A model generated the notes under the pieces. That model saw only the letters and a program-made list of their open reading frames with translations, had not been told where the DNA came from and made no database searches. Both the position numbers and the translations under genes were made by a program. A stretch of DNA of 64,000 nucleotides from Cheilinus undulatus (taxonomy: Eukaryota; Chordata; Actinopteri; Labriformes; Labridae), in assembly GCF_018320785.1 (NCBI RefSeq), contig NC_054873.1:28548196-28612195 (forward strand), in the 5' to 3' direction. Position 1 is the first letter of the stretch. The number at the start of each line of letters is the position of its first letter. Positions 13,687 through 24,899 of this stretch are shown in pieces.

Positions 13687-16600
13687 TCAGAAGTCCATGG
13701 ACAAAGATCTCTGTTGAGCCATTTCATAATTCCCTCTTCGTCCTCCTGCTCTGCGTACGTACACAGCATACCTTTCATCTTCGTCCTCCTCTTCGTCCTC
13801 TTCCATCACTCTATCCTGCCGCCCCAGTCTTCTCTCCCCCAAATCAGGATGGCCCTGTATCCGACCGGGTTTCATACTAGGCCAGCTTTTCTTACGAAGA
13901 CTGCTGTGCAGGTCTCTTAAAGGAGGCAAAGAGCTCTGGAAGTCCCCTCTAAAAGGAGGAAACTCCAAAGATCCCCTCCCCATGCCATGTGCAGCCTGAC
14001 TGGCTTTAATAGAATTGACAGAAGCCTGAGAGCCACAGTGGTGTTCATGAATGCATCGTGAGCCTGATGAGGATCTCCTGAGTGCCTGCAGGGACTGAAG
14101 CTCCTCTGATAACTCTCCAAGGTCACCAGACATCTCCTTCAAAGAATAATGATGTTACATTAACTGTCTGACAAGCATCTCACACATACAGCTGATAGTA
14201 AGGTAATTAAACTAACCTTGTCTCTGAGAGTGAAGAGCTCATAATGTGGAGGATCAAACGCCTCCTGGAGGTCACCCCGTGGGAAGAGGTTATTTTTACG
14301 TATCAATACCTGAAGTACACAATTTATTAGAAAGTTTAAAAGCAATTGTAATCAACAGATAGATACCACCAAATATCAAATTAACTCGTTATGTTTATCA
14401 CCTTTTTTCTTGGCTGTTTGATTTGAACCAGGATGGAGACAATGAGGAGCAGCAGAACGATTCCCGTAGACACACAGATGATTGTCCCATGAGTCTTTGT
14501 GATCTGGTGAAATATACCTTTGCTCTTCTTCTCTGGATGATGGAAATGAAGAGAGGGGGAAAGACACTTAGTAGAAGGACATCTAAAGGTACAAACATTA
14601 CATCAGCAAATTACTTGTGTCCATGTCAGGACAGTCTGTTTCCTTAATTCTTCTTCACTAACAGCTAAATCCTTGATTAACTCTCATCCAGATAAATTGA
14701 GGTGCGTAATAGCTTCTCAGCAGCCAAAAGGCCTGAAAGGGTTTTTTTTTAGCAGGAGATGCTTCAAAGGTGACGAGTTCATTAATTGCATGCCAAGAGA
14801 AATTTAAATGAATATTCTGTACTGCTGCTAAACATAAAAGTTTGCACTGATTTCTTGTATCAGGGTGAAAAATGACATAAAAAAGACTGGATGAATTATT
14901 TTTGAAAAATGAAAGAGGGTGAGCCTGAGTGCCTGTCTTAATATTTCAGGGATTAATAGCCACAGGTTTTCAAGGAGGCTCAATGTGACACAGCAGAGGC
15001 AGGATGCGACATGCATCATTTTACACAACTCATTTTGATACACAGCACAGCACAGCACAGCATAGAAAGACAAAGTGCTCTGGCACAACTGGGTACCTTT
15101 GCAGTTGCTCTCATCCCAGGGAAAGACACAGTTTTGTATGCCGTTGCACACCAGAGATGTGTTGATGCACATGTTACTGTGGCAGAAGAATGAACTGCCT
15201 GCACAGGGTGCTGCAACAGAAACACAGACACATTGGTGTGTAACAGAGCCTGTTCGCTAAAGAAACTAAAGCCATGGGAAATTGGAACGCTTTAGCTGGT
15301 TCATGTACTCCTTTTGAATAACAGGGATCCCATTTAAACATCTTCAGTCAATACAGAATTCCACTATTTTGCATTCAGAACTGTTTTTGTGTCACTTTGG
15401 ATTTTTCTTCCACCTTAAACTGAGGGTGATTTACTTCCTGTTGAAGAAGAACCTGCTTTATAGGTAGATCGAAGATTTTAACATAAACTTTACCACAGAA
15501 AAAGGAACTTGTTATGGATCTTAAAGGAAATAAGGAGAGAGTAAAAAGGTAAATGTTTGTTAGTACAGGGTATTTTTTTTGCACATATGAAATATTCAGG
15601 TTGTGACATTGTTGCATCTTTCACAGGGAAAGAGCAAAGTGAAGAAAAGAAATGTGCTGGTGAGGCAGGAAACCGAAGGGCTTATAATTAAACCTCACCA
15701 CATTACAATTAAACTTTGTAGCAAAGAAATTAATTAAAAGGACAAGTGTTTAAAAAAGGGGGAAAAAACTAACAACAAAGAACATGTTGAAAACCAAGTA
15801 CTGTCTCACAAGTGACACAGGATAAATACATTACACCTGTGTATTATGTTAGTTACAGGGTTGCATTATAGTATTTTACATAATTTCTACCAATATCACT
15901 GTCAGTGATATTGCTAATACTCCTACTCATCAAAACTGAATATATCACAGTTGCAATCATCATTGAGACTATCCTAGGTGGTACACAGTTTATATATCAA
16001 GAATTTTTAGTAGGTTTTGTAGGAGGATGGGCAGTTTAGTAGATGGTGGTGTTCCACGGGGAAACTCCTCTATATTTAATAAAATACTGCCCTCTAGTGG
16101 TATGACGCTGTGGCGCGTGAAGGAAGTGTGCCTTCCGGGTTAGGTAAGAGTGAAAGCTGGAATTGTCAGAGAAATACAATTTGAAGTGATTTGGGAGTGC
16201 GGATTCTAGACATTTAATTTTGTAGATTAATGTACAAGTTTATAGAGTACTTATGTTGTATATTTAATAGTTTCAGTTGTGAAAAAAGAGGGGCTGTTGG
16301 TTGTCTGGGTTTTGAATTTGTTGCTAGTCTAACGAGTCTCTTTTGAATTAGATGTAGTTTATGGAGGTTAGATGGGTGGCTGCTGGCCCACACAATATTG
16401 CAATATGTAAGGTATGGGTAGATCAGGCTATATTATAGTGTTAACAGAGATGATCTATTGATAAATGGGCTGATTTTTCTGACATTTCCAACAGACTTTG
16501 ACACCTTTTTAGTTACATAGTTGATATGTTCTTTCCAACAAGATTTCTCATCTATTTTTATGCCAAGAAAGTGTACAGAAAATTCTCTGTTTATATATTT

Positions 16601-19600
16601 CCATCAATATAGATGTTACATTCATCAGTGTTGCATTTTTTTATTTTCCAGAAATAAAATAAAGTTAGTTTTTTTAACATTCATTCATAATTTGTTCCTC
16701 TGGAACCATGTATTGAGAGCATGTAGATTTTCCTTTGTTTCATCAATTAAGGATTTAAGATGCTTGTTAGAAAGACTAAGAGTTATATTATCAGTGAACA
16801 AAGTAGGAAAGATAGAATATGACAAGGTTCAGATGACTTCTGACTTGTCCACTGAGCTTTTTTCGAATTTTTAAAGAAAAATGACACATTAAGGAGCAGT
16901 GGTGGATCATCACTGTGGCTGCAGGAAGACACTGACATGGCTTAAGTGCGTTGAAAGAAACAATCAAGCAGGGAATTGATTACAACTAAAAAAAAAAAAT
17001 GGTGAACTAATTGATGACATTGATTAATTGCAATTAACTTGATTAAACTTGACAGTCCTTATATGTTTGTGTGTACATAAACATATTGACATCAATGTAT
17101 AATGAATCTAATTCATTAACCAATCGCAATTAATCACATATGTCAATAATATGACAAAGTTTTCTATAAAAGCTTCAGTATTGAACAGAAGCCACACAAG
17201 GGCGCTGAAACAGATCTGTTACATTCATACTACAGCGCTCATCCATTTACAGTTGCAGAAATTACACAAAAACTACATTACCAATAGATGTAAAATGACA
17301 ATAATACATGTGAGAAATTCCAAAGCTTAACTCACGGTCTGCAAAAGAAGTGAACAGCATCCTGAAACGGCTGAGTCGGCTTGTCTCGTCTGCCCACATC
17401 CTCACCACTCCCAGACCAGTGTCCAACATGATATCGTTAGCTACGGTACTACAGAACTTGGCCTGCAAGAAACCACAAACTGTTTTCTATTACAGTGTTT
17501 GGATGTGAAGTCTCACAGACACCAATGTCTGTGAAACAGTATGCAGCAAAACTGTCAATCAAGGGTTTAAGCTTTTCATTGTGCATCAAATATCATGTAT
17601 ACAGTGGTGTAATGCAGGGTATATACATAGATGTGGAGTACACCCACTTATTTTTCAGCTTCCATAGTATACTCACTCCTAAAACCCCTCTGATGCACAT
17701 CATTCAGTAGTACGCTGCATTTTTTCTCTAGGCTGGAAAAGGACTTGCCTTACCCTGCCTCTAATTGGCTTCTACTTCTTATTGCTTAGTTAGCTGACAT
17801 AAATGAGCAGGTGGTGCCTCTTTCTATCATCTTGCTGCCCTCATCATAATCACATAATAATCCTTACCACTTGTATGTGCAAGAAACAAAAGGCCTATAT
17901 TTAGGTGTACTAAATATGCAAGAGAAATCAGAAACACAGGCCATGTATCCTTTGCTGGAAGGATCCCTAAAAAATATGTAGCCCATATTAAGAGAACACC
18001 CACTTTTGCAGCCAACCCTACACCACTGCACGGATCCCAAGTACTAAAACATTACTTACCTTTAGGTCCTCGATGGCATTGCTGCCATCATAAACAGCCA
18101 CAAAGTTCTTCTTGCATTCATTTGAGTTTTCCATTTGGTATTCCAGGAATCGCAGGTAGATCTGTAATATGTGACAAAGAGGAATTAACTTACATCTTTT
18201 CAGGTTATTTTCAGTATCAAGTATCCTTTTTTAATGACAAAAATGCATCATTTAATAAGCCCTTTATTCTACTACTGCAAGTATACTTAAGTAGACTGTT
18301 GCACTATGCAATCTTTATTCTATACTTGAATGCACAGGTCAAACATTTTTTGTACAATGAATAAAGGTTTTTTTTTTATAAAAAAGACTTAGATACAATT
18401 CTCAGGGTTTTTGTGATAAGAAGCTGAAATCCAAATGCATTGCAAGACATGGAAGAAATGCATCACAACAAATGTTGCAGGGGTGAAGAGCAATGCAGGA
18501 TGCAAAACACGCTGCAGGCTGGAGACTCATCTTTTAAATCACTGTGCTGTTTGTCATGTTGTTTCCAATGATTCACATTCTCTCTTTTTCACTTAACTGT
18601 GGAAAAAGCCTTTTTGGTGCATTTTATGATTGGTAAAAACACTGTCCTTTGACATACCTTGTGGTTTTGTGGGGCTCGTATAGTCCAGATACAGTCCACT
18701 GCCTGCTCAGGCTTCACTTTGTATTCCTCCTCCACCTGACTGGAACGGATCAGGCCGTCAGCCCCGGACAGCTCAAACTGACAGTCTGACCCAAAGTCAG
18801 CGGCAAAGGGTATGAGAACAAAGAGAAAGATAAAAGAAAAATACAGAGAAAGAGAGATTAGATGTGACTTTGCATCATATATTAATGCTCATATTAACTT
18901 ATTTCAGTGAACTCAGATGTGTGGTTGCCCTACCTGGGATTGGGTTTAAAAGTCCTCCAACATGAAGATGAAATTCGGGATCTTCAAGGAAAATCAGAAA
19001 CAGGAAGTCAGATATCAATAGAAGTATAAACATCTGGTAGGCTACTAACAGAAAGGACACTTGATATGGGTGCAACCTTAAGCAGACTGGATAGATAGTC
19101 GAGTATTTGGCTGTTGAAGGAAAACACAGCCATACAGGAATCAAATAAGCCCCCGCTGTTTCATTCACCTGCACTAAAGGTGTACTGGACCTGGAAGCCG
19201 ATCCCCTCCAGCTCTTCATCGCTGAAGAAGCGGATCCACATGAAGCGTCCGCTAGAGAGGACAAGCCCGGGACTGGCTGAACCACAGAAGCGGTTGATGA
19301 GCGGGGAGAAGCTAAAGGGGCCGTCTCGCACCTCAATGTGGTCAAAACGACACTCAAATGATGCTTCGATGTAGAAGGCCCCATGAAACAGAAGCTCTAT
19401 CCTCTGACGGGGCTGAGCTGAGGGAAACAGAAGGGCAAGACATCTTTATTTATGGACATAATTCCACCAGAGAACAAACAAATATACGGCATAGAAGGCA
19501 TTCTTGACTTTTCTTTCCATTCATTAATTCATTGATTTTAGAATTGATCACAGTCAGTTCGTTTTTGCAGAGGCCTCCAAAAAATTTTAAGGAGAAAAAA

Positions 19601-22600
19601 ACTATGATTGATGCCTTGTTTGCTTGCAAGGTAATGAGGACTGCACTATGAAAAAAGCTATCGCTTTACTGGCAAAAGAGGGAACATTTGAGTGCTGCAT
19701 ATTAAGTTGGTCTTCGCTTTGCCTTTGCTACTATTTAACATCATAAAAAAGAGAAATGGTTCAAATTCCTTTAATCTAATCAGCATCATGGGTAACTTAA
19801 GGGTAATTTATTCATGTGATTCAGTGTCAGTGCCACTGTATAAAGAGAAGCAATAACTGGCTCAGTAACTAATGAGTACTCTACTTTTATGATAGATCTG
19901 CAGATGGCTTGGTTGAATTTATCAATGACTCTATACTTGAAATTTTTATAAAAGTAATAAAACTTATTGTAACAATTTTCAGAGCCCTTTAAATGGCTTC
20001 ATTTTTAGCCAACAGTCCATAACCCATAGAAATAGAAATAAAAGTAACAATTTATTTAATAGGATATGCTGGAACAAGTAAATGTTTACAATTATGATTC
20101 AAAATGACTGAAAAATATCAATAATCAAAACAGGTAGCATAAATTCTCCTTTACATTGTTAAATGAATCAATCACTATAAATCTATAAACAAACGCAGAG
20201 CTCCCTTACTGTTCATCATCAAATATAAGTGCTACTTTCCTCCATGTTTCCCTTTCATTCTAACCAGAGCTTATGACAGAATTTAATGAGAGAATCCATC
20301 AAACTGATCAAAATCAGCACAACAATCTTTTGTCCCCAGCTGTGACATAGCCAGGCAGAGATCCATGTTGGTTACCTTCCAGTATATACAGGCACTCCTT
20401 GTTGGGAGGGTACATGTTGGGGTAGTTTGGAGAGCTGAAGGTACCTCCCTCTGTGTTTCGGACCCAGTTTCCACAGTGGCGAGAGCGTTGTGGACGCTGA
20501 GAGGGTCGGACACCTTTAGATCCCCCATCTGGTTGTATGATCAGAAATAGAAACATGACTTTTTGACTGATTGAAGAATCATTTCTTAGGGTTTCTACAC
20601 ACTTTCTTAGGGCACTGTAAATGGTCAAAAATGAAAGGCATGAGATTTCTCAGTACACTGGACTAGGACTGAATTAAACTGTTTATGAAATGCCAAATGG
20701 TATTTTTATTTATTTTCATTTTAATTTTATTTAACCAGGAAAACCTCATTGAGATAAAAATCTCATTTACAAGAGTGTCCTGGACAAGAAAGGAATAAAG
20801 GTATAAGGCAAATGAAACTTTTTGGGTCATAAATGCTCAAACTTGATGATTTCTGACACATTTAATGTCTCTATTGTATCAAGAACAGTATATTGACATC
20901 TATCAAAACATATTTTTATCAGGTGTGCAGAGCGGAACCTAAACAGTTTAACTATTAAAAATCAGGATAACGCTTTTTGTCAGAGAAACCTGATTAAATA
21001 AGGGGAGGCTGCAGGGATATCTAAGTGGTCAGCCTGATAGCCTAAGCGTTAGAGAACTGGACTAGTGTTTCACAACAGAACAGAGGTTTTTAAATCACAG
21101 CGAGTCAGACAAAAACAGCGAGGAATCTGGGATCCTCTTTGAGGAAATTCAGAACATCCAACACTGAATTCCCAAAATTATGGAGAACATTCATGAAGCA
21201 ATCTGTGGAGTAAGATGACTGATATCAAATAAGACTGGCCTGAAAACAAAGATTGGATAGGAACATGTCTTAGTCAAAGTGCCTTCTCAAATTTAAGACC
21301 TTTCACTGGTAAAAATCAAAGTCTTGAAATTTCAAATATACTATTCAAGACAATTAGTTTTCAAGGATCTACAGGACCCTGATTTGATACCACAGGAAAA
21401 TCCACAGCCAAGAGGCATGACAGCTGGCTGGTTGTTTACTAATCTTAAATTATATTCTGAAATGTACATGATGTATGTATTAGGGATGCACAATATTATC
21501 AGCATGGTATCAGTACTGGAAAAAATGAACATACCTGTGGATATTTGCAACCACTATATCGGTCCTACCTGTCAGCAGTGTAATTTATAAATCAGCCCTT
21601 AATATCAGCAAAATGTACAACTGTATCATCAGGTACATGTGATGCCACACACTAAATGGGGCCCACGGTCCACCTTCCCACTCCTCTGTCAGCTCTGTTT
21701 GATTCAGCCTCTCTTTGCACCGGGGACACTTTGTGTCTTTTAATCATAAAAAAGTTGTTTAAGTATATAAGTGCTATAAGGATAAAATAAATTATTAAAA
21801 TTAGTTTAGAATCATGGGCCTATTGAATATTGGCAAAACTTCAGTACCATATGTATAGATCAGTGAGCATATCAGTCTTACCTTTAGTCTTCTGTGCCAT
21901 AGAAAATCCCTCCTCAACGAACAGGAGAAAAATCCAAACTGTTAAAGACAGTATGTGAGGAAGCTTACAATCATGGAATAGAGAAAACAAGGAAAGCTTA
22001 GCAGGGTTTGTGTCTGTATCAGTTGTCGCTCACCTACATATATGAATGTATAACAGCAGAGATGTGACAGAGAGTGAAGGAAACAAGGAAGCTATTTTCT
22101 CTATCTACTTACGTAACTCCTCTTGTTATAACATCCTACTGTCCATCTAATAGTACACATAAGAGCTTCTGTGTCATGAAATGATACCTTATGCCACATT
22201 TGTGTCTATTACATAAAATAAAAATGACCGAAATAGACCATGTAGCCCAAGGACAGCAGGCCACTCAAATTCTGTTTTGACTTTTCACCAAAGTGGCATG
22301 TTGCTGTGCACATCCACTGACAAACTAAAGACAAGACAGCAGTTTTCATGCACACTGCAAACATTAATTCAGTGTGGTATAGTGAATGCCTCACATAGGT
22401 CTGTAAGAGAGTTCCAACATTAAAGCCCAATAAATGGAATACAATAATCAAGATGATCAAAAAGGTCCCATGGAAATAACCTTTAAAAACCTTGAAGCAG
22501 CAATGTCCGTCATTAACACCCTTCTTTTTAATTACATGATGACAAATTTGGAGAAATTTTAGTTGCCTCTTCAGTCTGAATCTGACATAGTACTAAGAAG

Positions 22601-23216
22601 AGGGCACTATTACTCAATGTAATGTAATTGTTCATTTAAGAGTCTCTGAACCTCTTCCAAAGAGATCAGTTTTTAGTGTGGAGGAAGACCTGAGGCAGCA
22701 TCAGCAGCATAAATCCTCCTGTCCGGATACTAAGCCACCACACGCTGGTGCAAGAGAGGAAGCAGATTTCCTCCTCTTTTGAATAATTTCCATCTTAACT
22801 TTTTCCTTGCATTAAAAAAAATGTTGATTTATCTATTTATTTATTCATTTTGAGACTTAAGCAGAGGATGGTGCAAAGTGCAAGTGAGGAGCTGCCACTT
22901 CAGCACCGTGAATCCTTCCTCCACATTTTGACAGCAGATTTATTTCCTCTTTTGCACTGACTCAGGAAATATCTCCGCACATTTCAATATTAACTCATTA
23001 TTATTGCAGTAAATATCCTGTAGATATTTTCTGCAAAAAATCACAGTTTGTGAATGACGTATGCTACAGTAATATAACAGGAGAACTCTGCCAGGAAAAC
23101 ATCTCAGTGAAAAAATCAAGAAAGATTAGAAAGTTCTCCTCTCTTGATCTCTTAGGATTTCGTCAAAAACACCCTAGATTCAGCAAATACAGATGATCCC
23201 ACTCACCCACATGCAT
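13687..23216 (-). CDS. neto2: Neuropilin and tolloid-like 2 (NETO2), complete, 12 coding exons, 553 aa
   Basis: Single-pass auxiliary subunit of kainate receptors, also linked to KCC2. Coding exons (minus): 23216-23207, 21938-21882, 20528-20376, 19417-19169, 18981-18934, 18785-18658, 18161-18060, 17462-17336, 15210-15097, 14532-14402, 14309-14217, 14136-13687; phases match and total 1662 bp. Signal peptide about 1-16 (VVWIFLLFV core). CUB1 about 41-155 starts [23 protein letters not shown]2 about 174-290 starts DCQFELSG. LDLa about 293-328 has [15 protein letters not shown] and WDESNC. TM about 346-365. The cytoplasmic part has [14 protein letters not shown] and [13 protein letters not shown], both NETO2 signatures, and ends SMDF, a class II PDZ ligand (NETO1 ends TRV). 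An acidic run [10 protein letters not shown] after DRVME is not in the human protein as remembered. Whether fish paralogue a or b is not decidable here. The first coding exon is only 10 nt, and the start is chosen for phase and signal peptide. Confidence 0.93.
15040..15063. repeat. CAGCA pentanucleotide microsatellite
   Basis: Four to five units of CACAG in tandem, just 3' of the neto2 LDLa exon, in an intron. Confidence 0.7.
15320..17060. repeat. Dispersed repeat family 'A', copy split by a LINE
   Basis: Left part (to about 15566) has AAACTGAGGGTGATTTACTT and GAACTTGTTATGGATCTTAA. The right part (from about 16826) has GTTCAGATGACTTCTGACTT, GAGCAGTGGTGGATCATCAC, GTGGCTGCAGGAAGACACTG and CTTGACAGTCC. 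In the uninterrupted copy at 6960-7560 these parts are close together. The intervening 1.26 kb holds a LINE fragment and unplaced sequence. The whole lies in a neto2 intron. Confidence 0.65.
15990..16820 (-). mobile_element. Non-LTR retrotransposon fragment (reverse transcriptase C-terminal region)
   Basis: Minus-strand translation shows [20 protein letters not shown], then [28 protein letters not shown] and [20 protein letters not shown], the thumb and tail region of LINE reverse transcriptases of the jockey/CR1-like group. It is interrupted by at least two stops and frame changes, so it is dead. No 5' part or endonuclease is visible. Inserted inside a dispersed repeat in a neto2 intron. Confidence 0.75.
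20700..20815. repeat. Dispersed repeat, likely the 3' end of a LINE
   Basis: ATTTTATTTAACCAGGAAAA, CTCATTGAGATAAAAATCTC and ACAAGAGTGTCCTGGACAAG follow a repeat often met in fish genomes (from memory). It lies in the neto2 intron 5' of the CUB1 N-terminal exon. Confidence 0.4.
21001..21110 (+). repeat. Degenerate tRNA-type SINE head
   Basis: GATAGCCTAAGCGTTAGAGA followed by ACTGGACTAGTG and GAGGTTTTTAAATCACAG is laid out like the A and B boxes of a fish tRNA-derived SINE (TAGCCTAGTGGTTAGAG...GGTTCAAATC in intact copies). It is too eroded for firm family assignment. Confidence 0.4.
21481..21660. repeat. hAT-like MITE end, partial
   Basis: TAGGGATGCACAATATTATC is the mirror of the TTGTGCATCCCTG end seen near 240-256 and is a frequent hAT terminal motif. 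Downstream TGTGGATATTTGCAACCACT and ATATCGGTCC fit such elements. The opposite end was not found with confidence. Confidence 0.4.
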
Positions 23217-23560
23217 CCTGTCAGTCCTCTTTCTTGAATTTGATTTCAAACTTGTGTTTCCCTCACATCATTCCGGCCGTTAACGTCAACAGTTCAGGAT
23301 TAGCGCGTTAGATTTACAAAATCCAACTTTCACCGTTTCATCCTGATCATGTCGGTCAGTGTGGGACAATCTTCTGGGTCAAAGAAAGAGCAGAGGCATT
23401 TCTGATTCATCAATCCTCCATCACTGAACAAGTCAAACCGTCAGATGTGTGTGTGTCAAAGTCAGTGTGATCCGTCCTCCCTTCAATAAACCGATCATCT
23501 GTCTGCGGCTGCTCGCGCGCTTTTAAGATTGGGCTCAGTTGGTGCGGGGGTAGGGGGGGG
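23217..23560 (-). promoter_or_regulatory. 5' UTR and probable promoter region of neto2
   Basis: Relative to its surroundings this stretch is CG-richer (CATTCCGGCCGTTAACGTCA, GGCTGCTCGCGCGCTTTTAA) and holds a G-rich run GGGGGTAGGGGGGGGTAG at about 23545-23562. Position directly upstream of the first coding exon supports 5' UTR/promoter. No transcription start could be fixed. Confidence 0.4.
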
Positions 23561-24256
23561 TAGCCCACTGCGCATGTGTGTCATTTCACATCAGTAATAT
23601 TGTTATGAAATTTATCTACTTTAGTCACCTGTCATGGAGGGGAAAAAAGATTTCACCTCTTTGAAATAAATGTAGTTAATTATCTGAGGGCGAGTGTCTG
23701 AAGGCTGACGCACAAACACACTCGTAAGCACGCGCATAAAACAACAAAGGGCATGCCTGCGAGCCAAAAACTGGGTGTAAATCAGTCAGCACATTTCTAT
23801 GCAGAGCACAGAGGAGGACAACCATCCTGTTGTCTTTTCTCATTTTTATGGAAGGACACACAGAACTGAAAGCTTCAAAAACAAGAAGCTACCACTTGGT
23901 AGAGATGAAGATTTCCCCTGATGCATTGCCTCTGACAAAGTTAACCAAAAGGATAATGGACATGAATGTGAAACAGGATAGCAGCCGAACTGGCCAGACC
24001 ATGAGAGGTTGTTTCATACATCAACCCTTAATCTAGCAAGAGATTGAAAAATCTGTCAGTATATATGTGTGTGTTTAAATAGCACAAAAAGTAAAGGAAA
24101 TTTGTGCTTGGTAGATTATTTGTTGTAACGAAGCTTCTTGGCAAAAAAAAAAAAAAAGTATGCTATTCAAAAGCCAGTTTATTTCCCTTTTACTTGGTGT
24201 CACATTTGTTAGGAACATGTATTTATGGAATGAGCAGCAGAGCTGAGTATGGAAAA

Positions 24257-24870
24257 TTAGCCAATCTTCTCTGCCAATGCCAAACAGCTTATTTTGCTAA
24301 TGCTATTGACTCTTGTTTTGAGCTTCTGGTAGCCACGGGTGCTGACAATCAGGTGCCTGATTGGTTGATTAAGTCTACCTGTTCCAATAACCTGTATATC
24401 TGTCTTGGTATAGTTCAGGAGCTGAAATTTGTTGAAAAAACCAGCTCCTAACAGCTGCAAAACAAGCCTCAAGTTCATTAGTATAGATCTACTTTGAAGG
24501 ACTAAAGGCATGTATAACTGTAAATCATCTGTGTTACAATGAGAAAAGATCCCAAAAGAATGCAAAATTTGACCCAAGGGTGTCCGATAGAGAGAAAAGA
24601 ACAGTGGACCCAACACAGATCCCTGTGGTGCCCCATGCCTACAAGCACAGGACTCAGAGAGCACACTGATGAAGAAAATGCTTTGAGATCTCTGACAGCT
24701 AAGACCTCAACCACTGGAGCATCTGGCCTGAGATGCCAAATTAACTCTCAAGTCTGTCCAATACTATACAGTGGTCCACTGTATCAAAAGCATAACTTAG
24801 ATCTAACAGTAATGAAACAGATGATGCCTCTGAGTCAACAGCCAATAACAAATCATTCTTTTGTCAGCAT
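24257..24870 (-). mobile_element. LINE reverse-transcriptase fragment (L2/CR1-like)
   Basis: Minus strand reads LLLDLSYAFDTVDHCIVLDRL (palm motif A, shown within 24750-24860), then GAPQGSVLGPLFFSLYRTPL and HCNTDDLQLYMPL, which correspond to RT motifs B and C (YADD degenerated to NTDD). The frame is broken between blocks and no endonuclease domain or 3' tail was found, so it is a dead internal fragment. Confidence 0.8.
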
Positions 24871-24899
24871 GTGGAGCGTTATTTATTGAAGACTCCTCA

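Noticed and set aside
16521-16874. 117-aa plus-strand open frame in a neto2 intron
   Set aside because: Antisense of the LINE reverse-transcriptase fragment.
24104-24451. 115-aa plus-strand open frame
   Set aside because: Overlaps the minus-strand LINE fragment and has no recognisable content.
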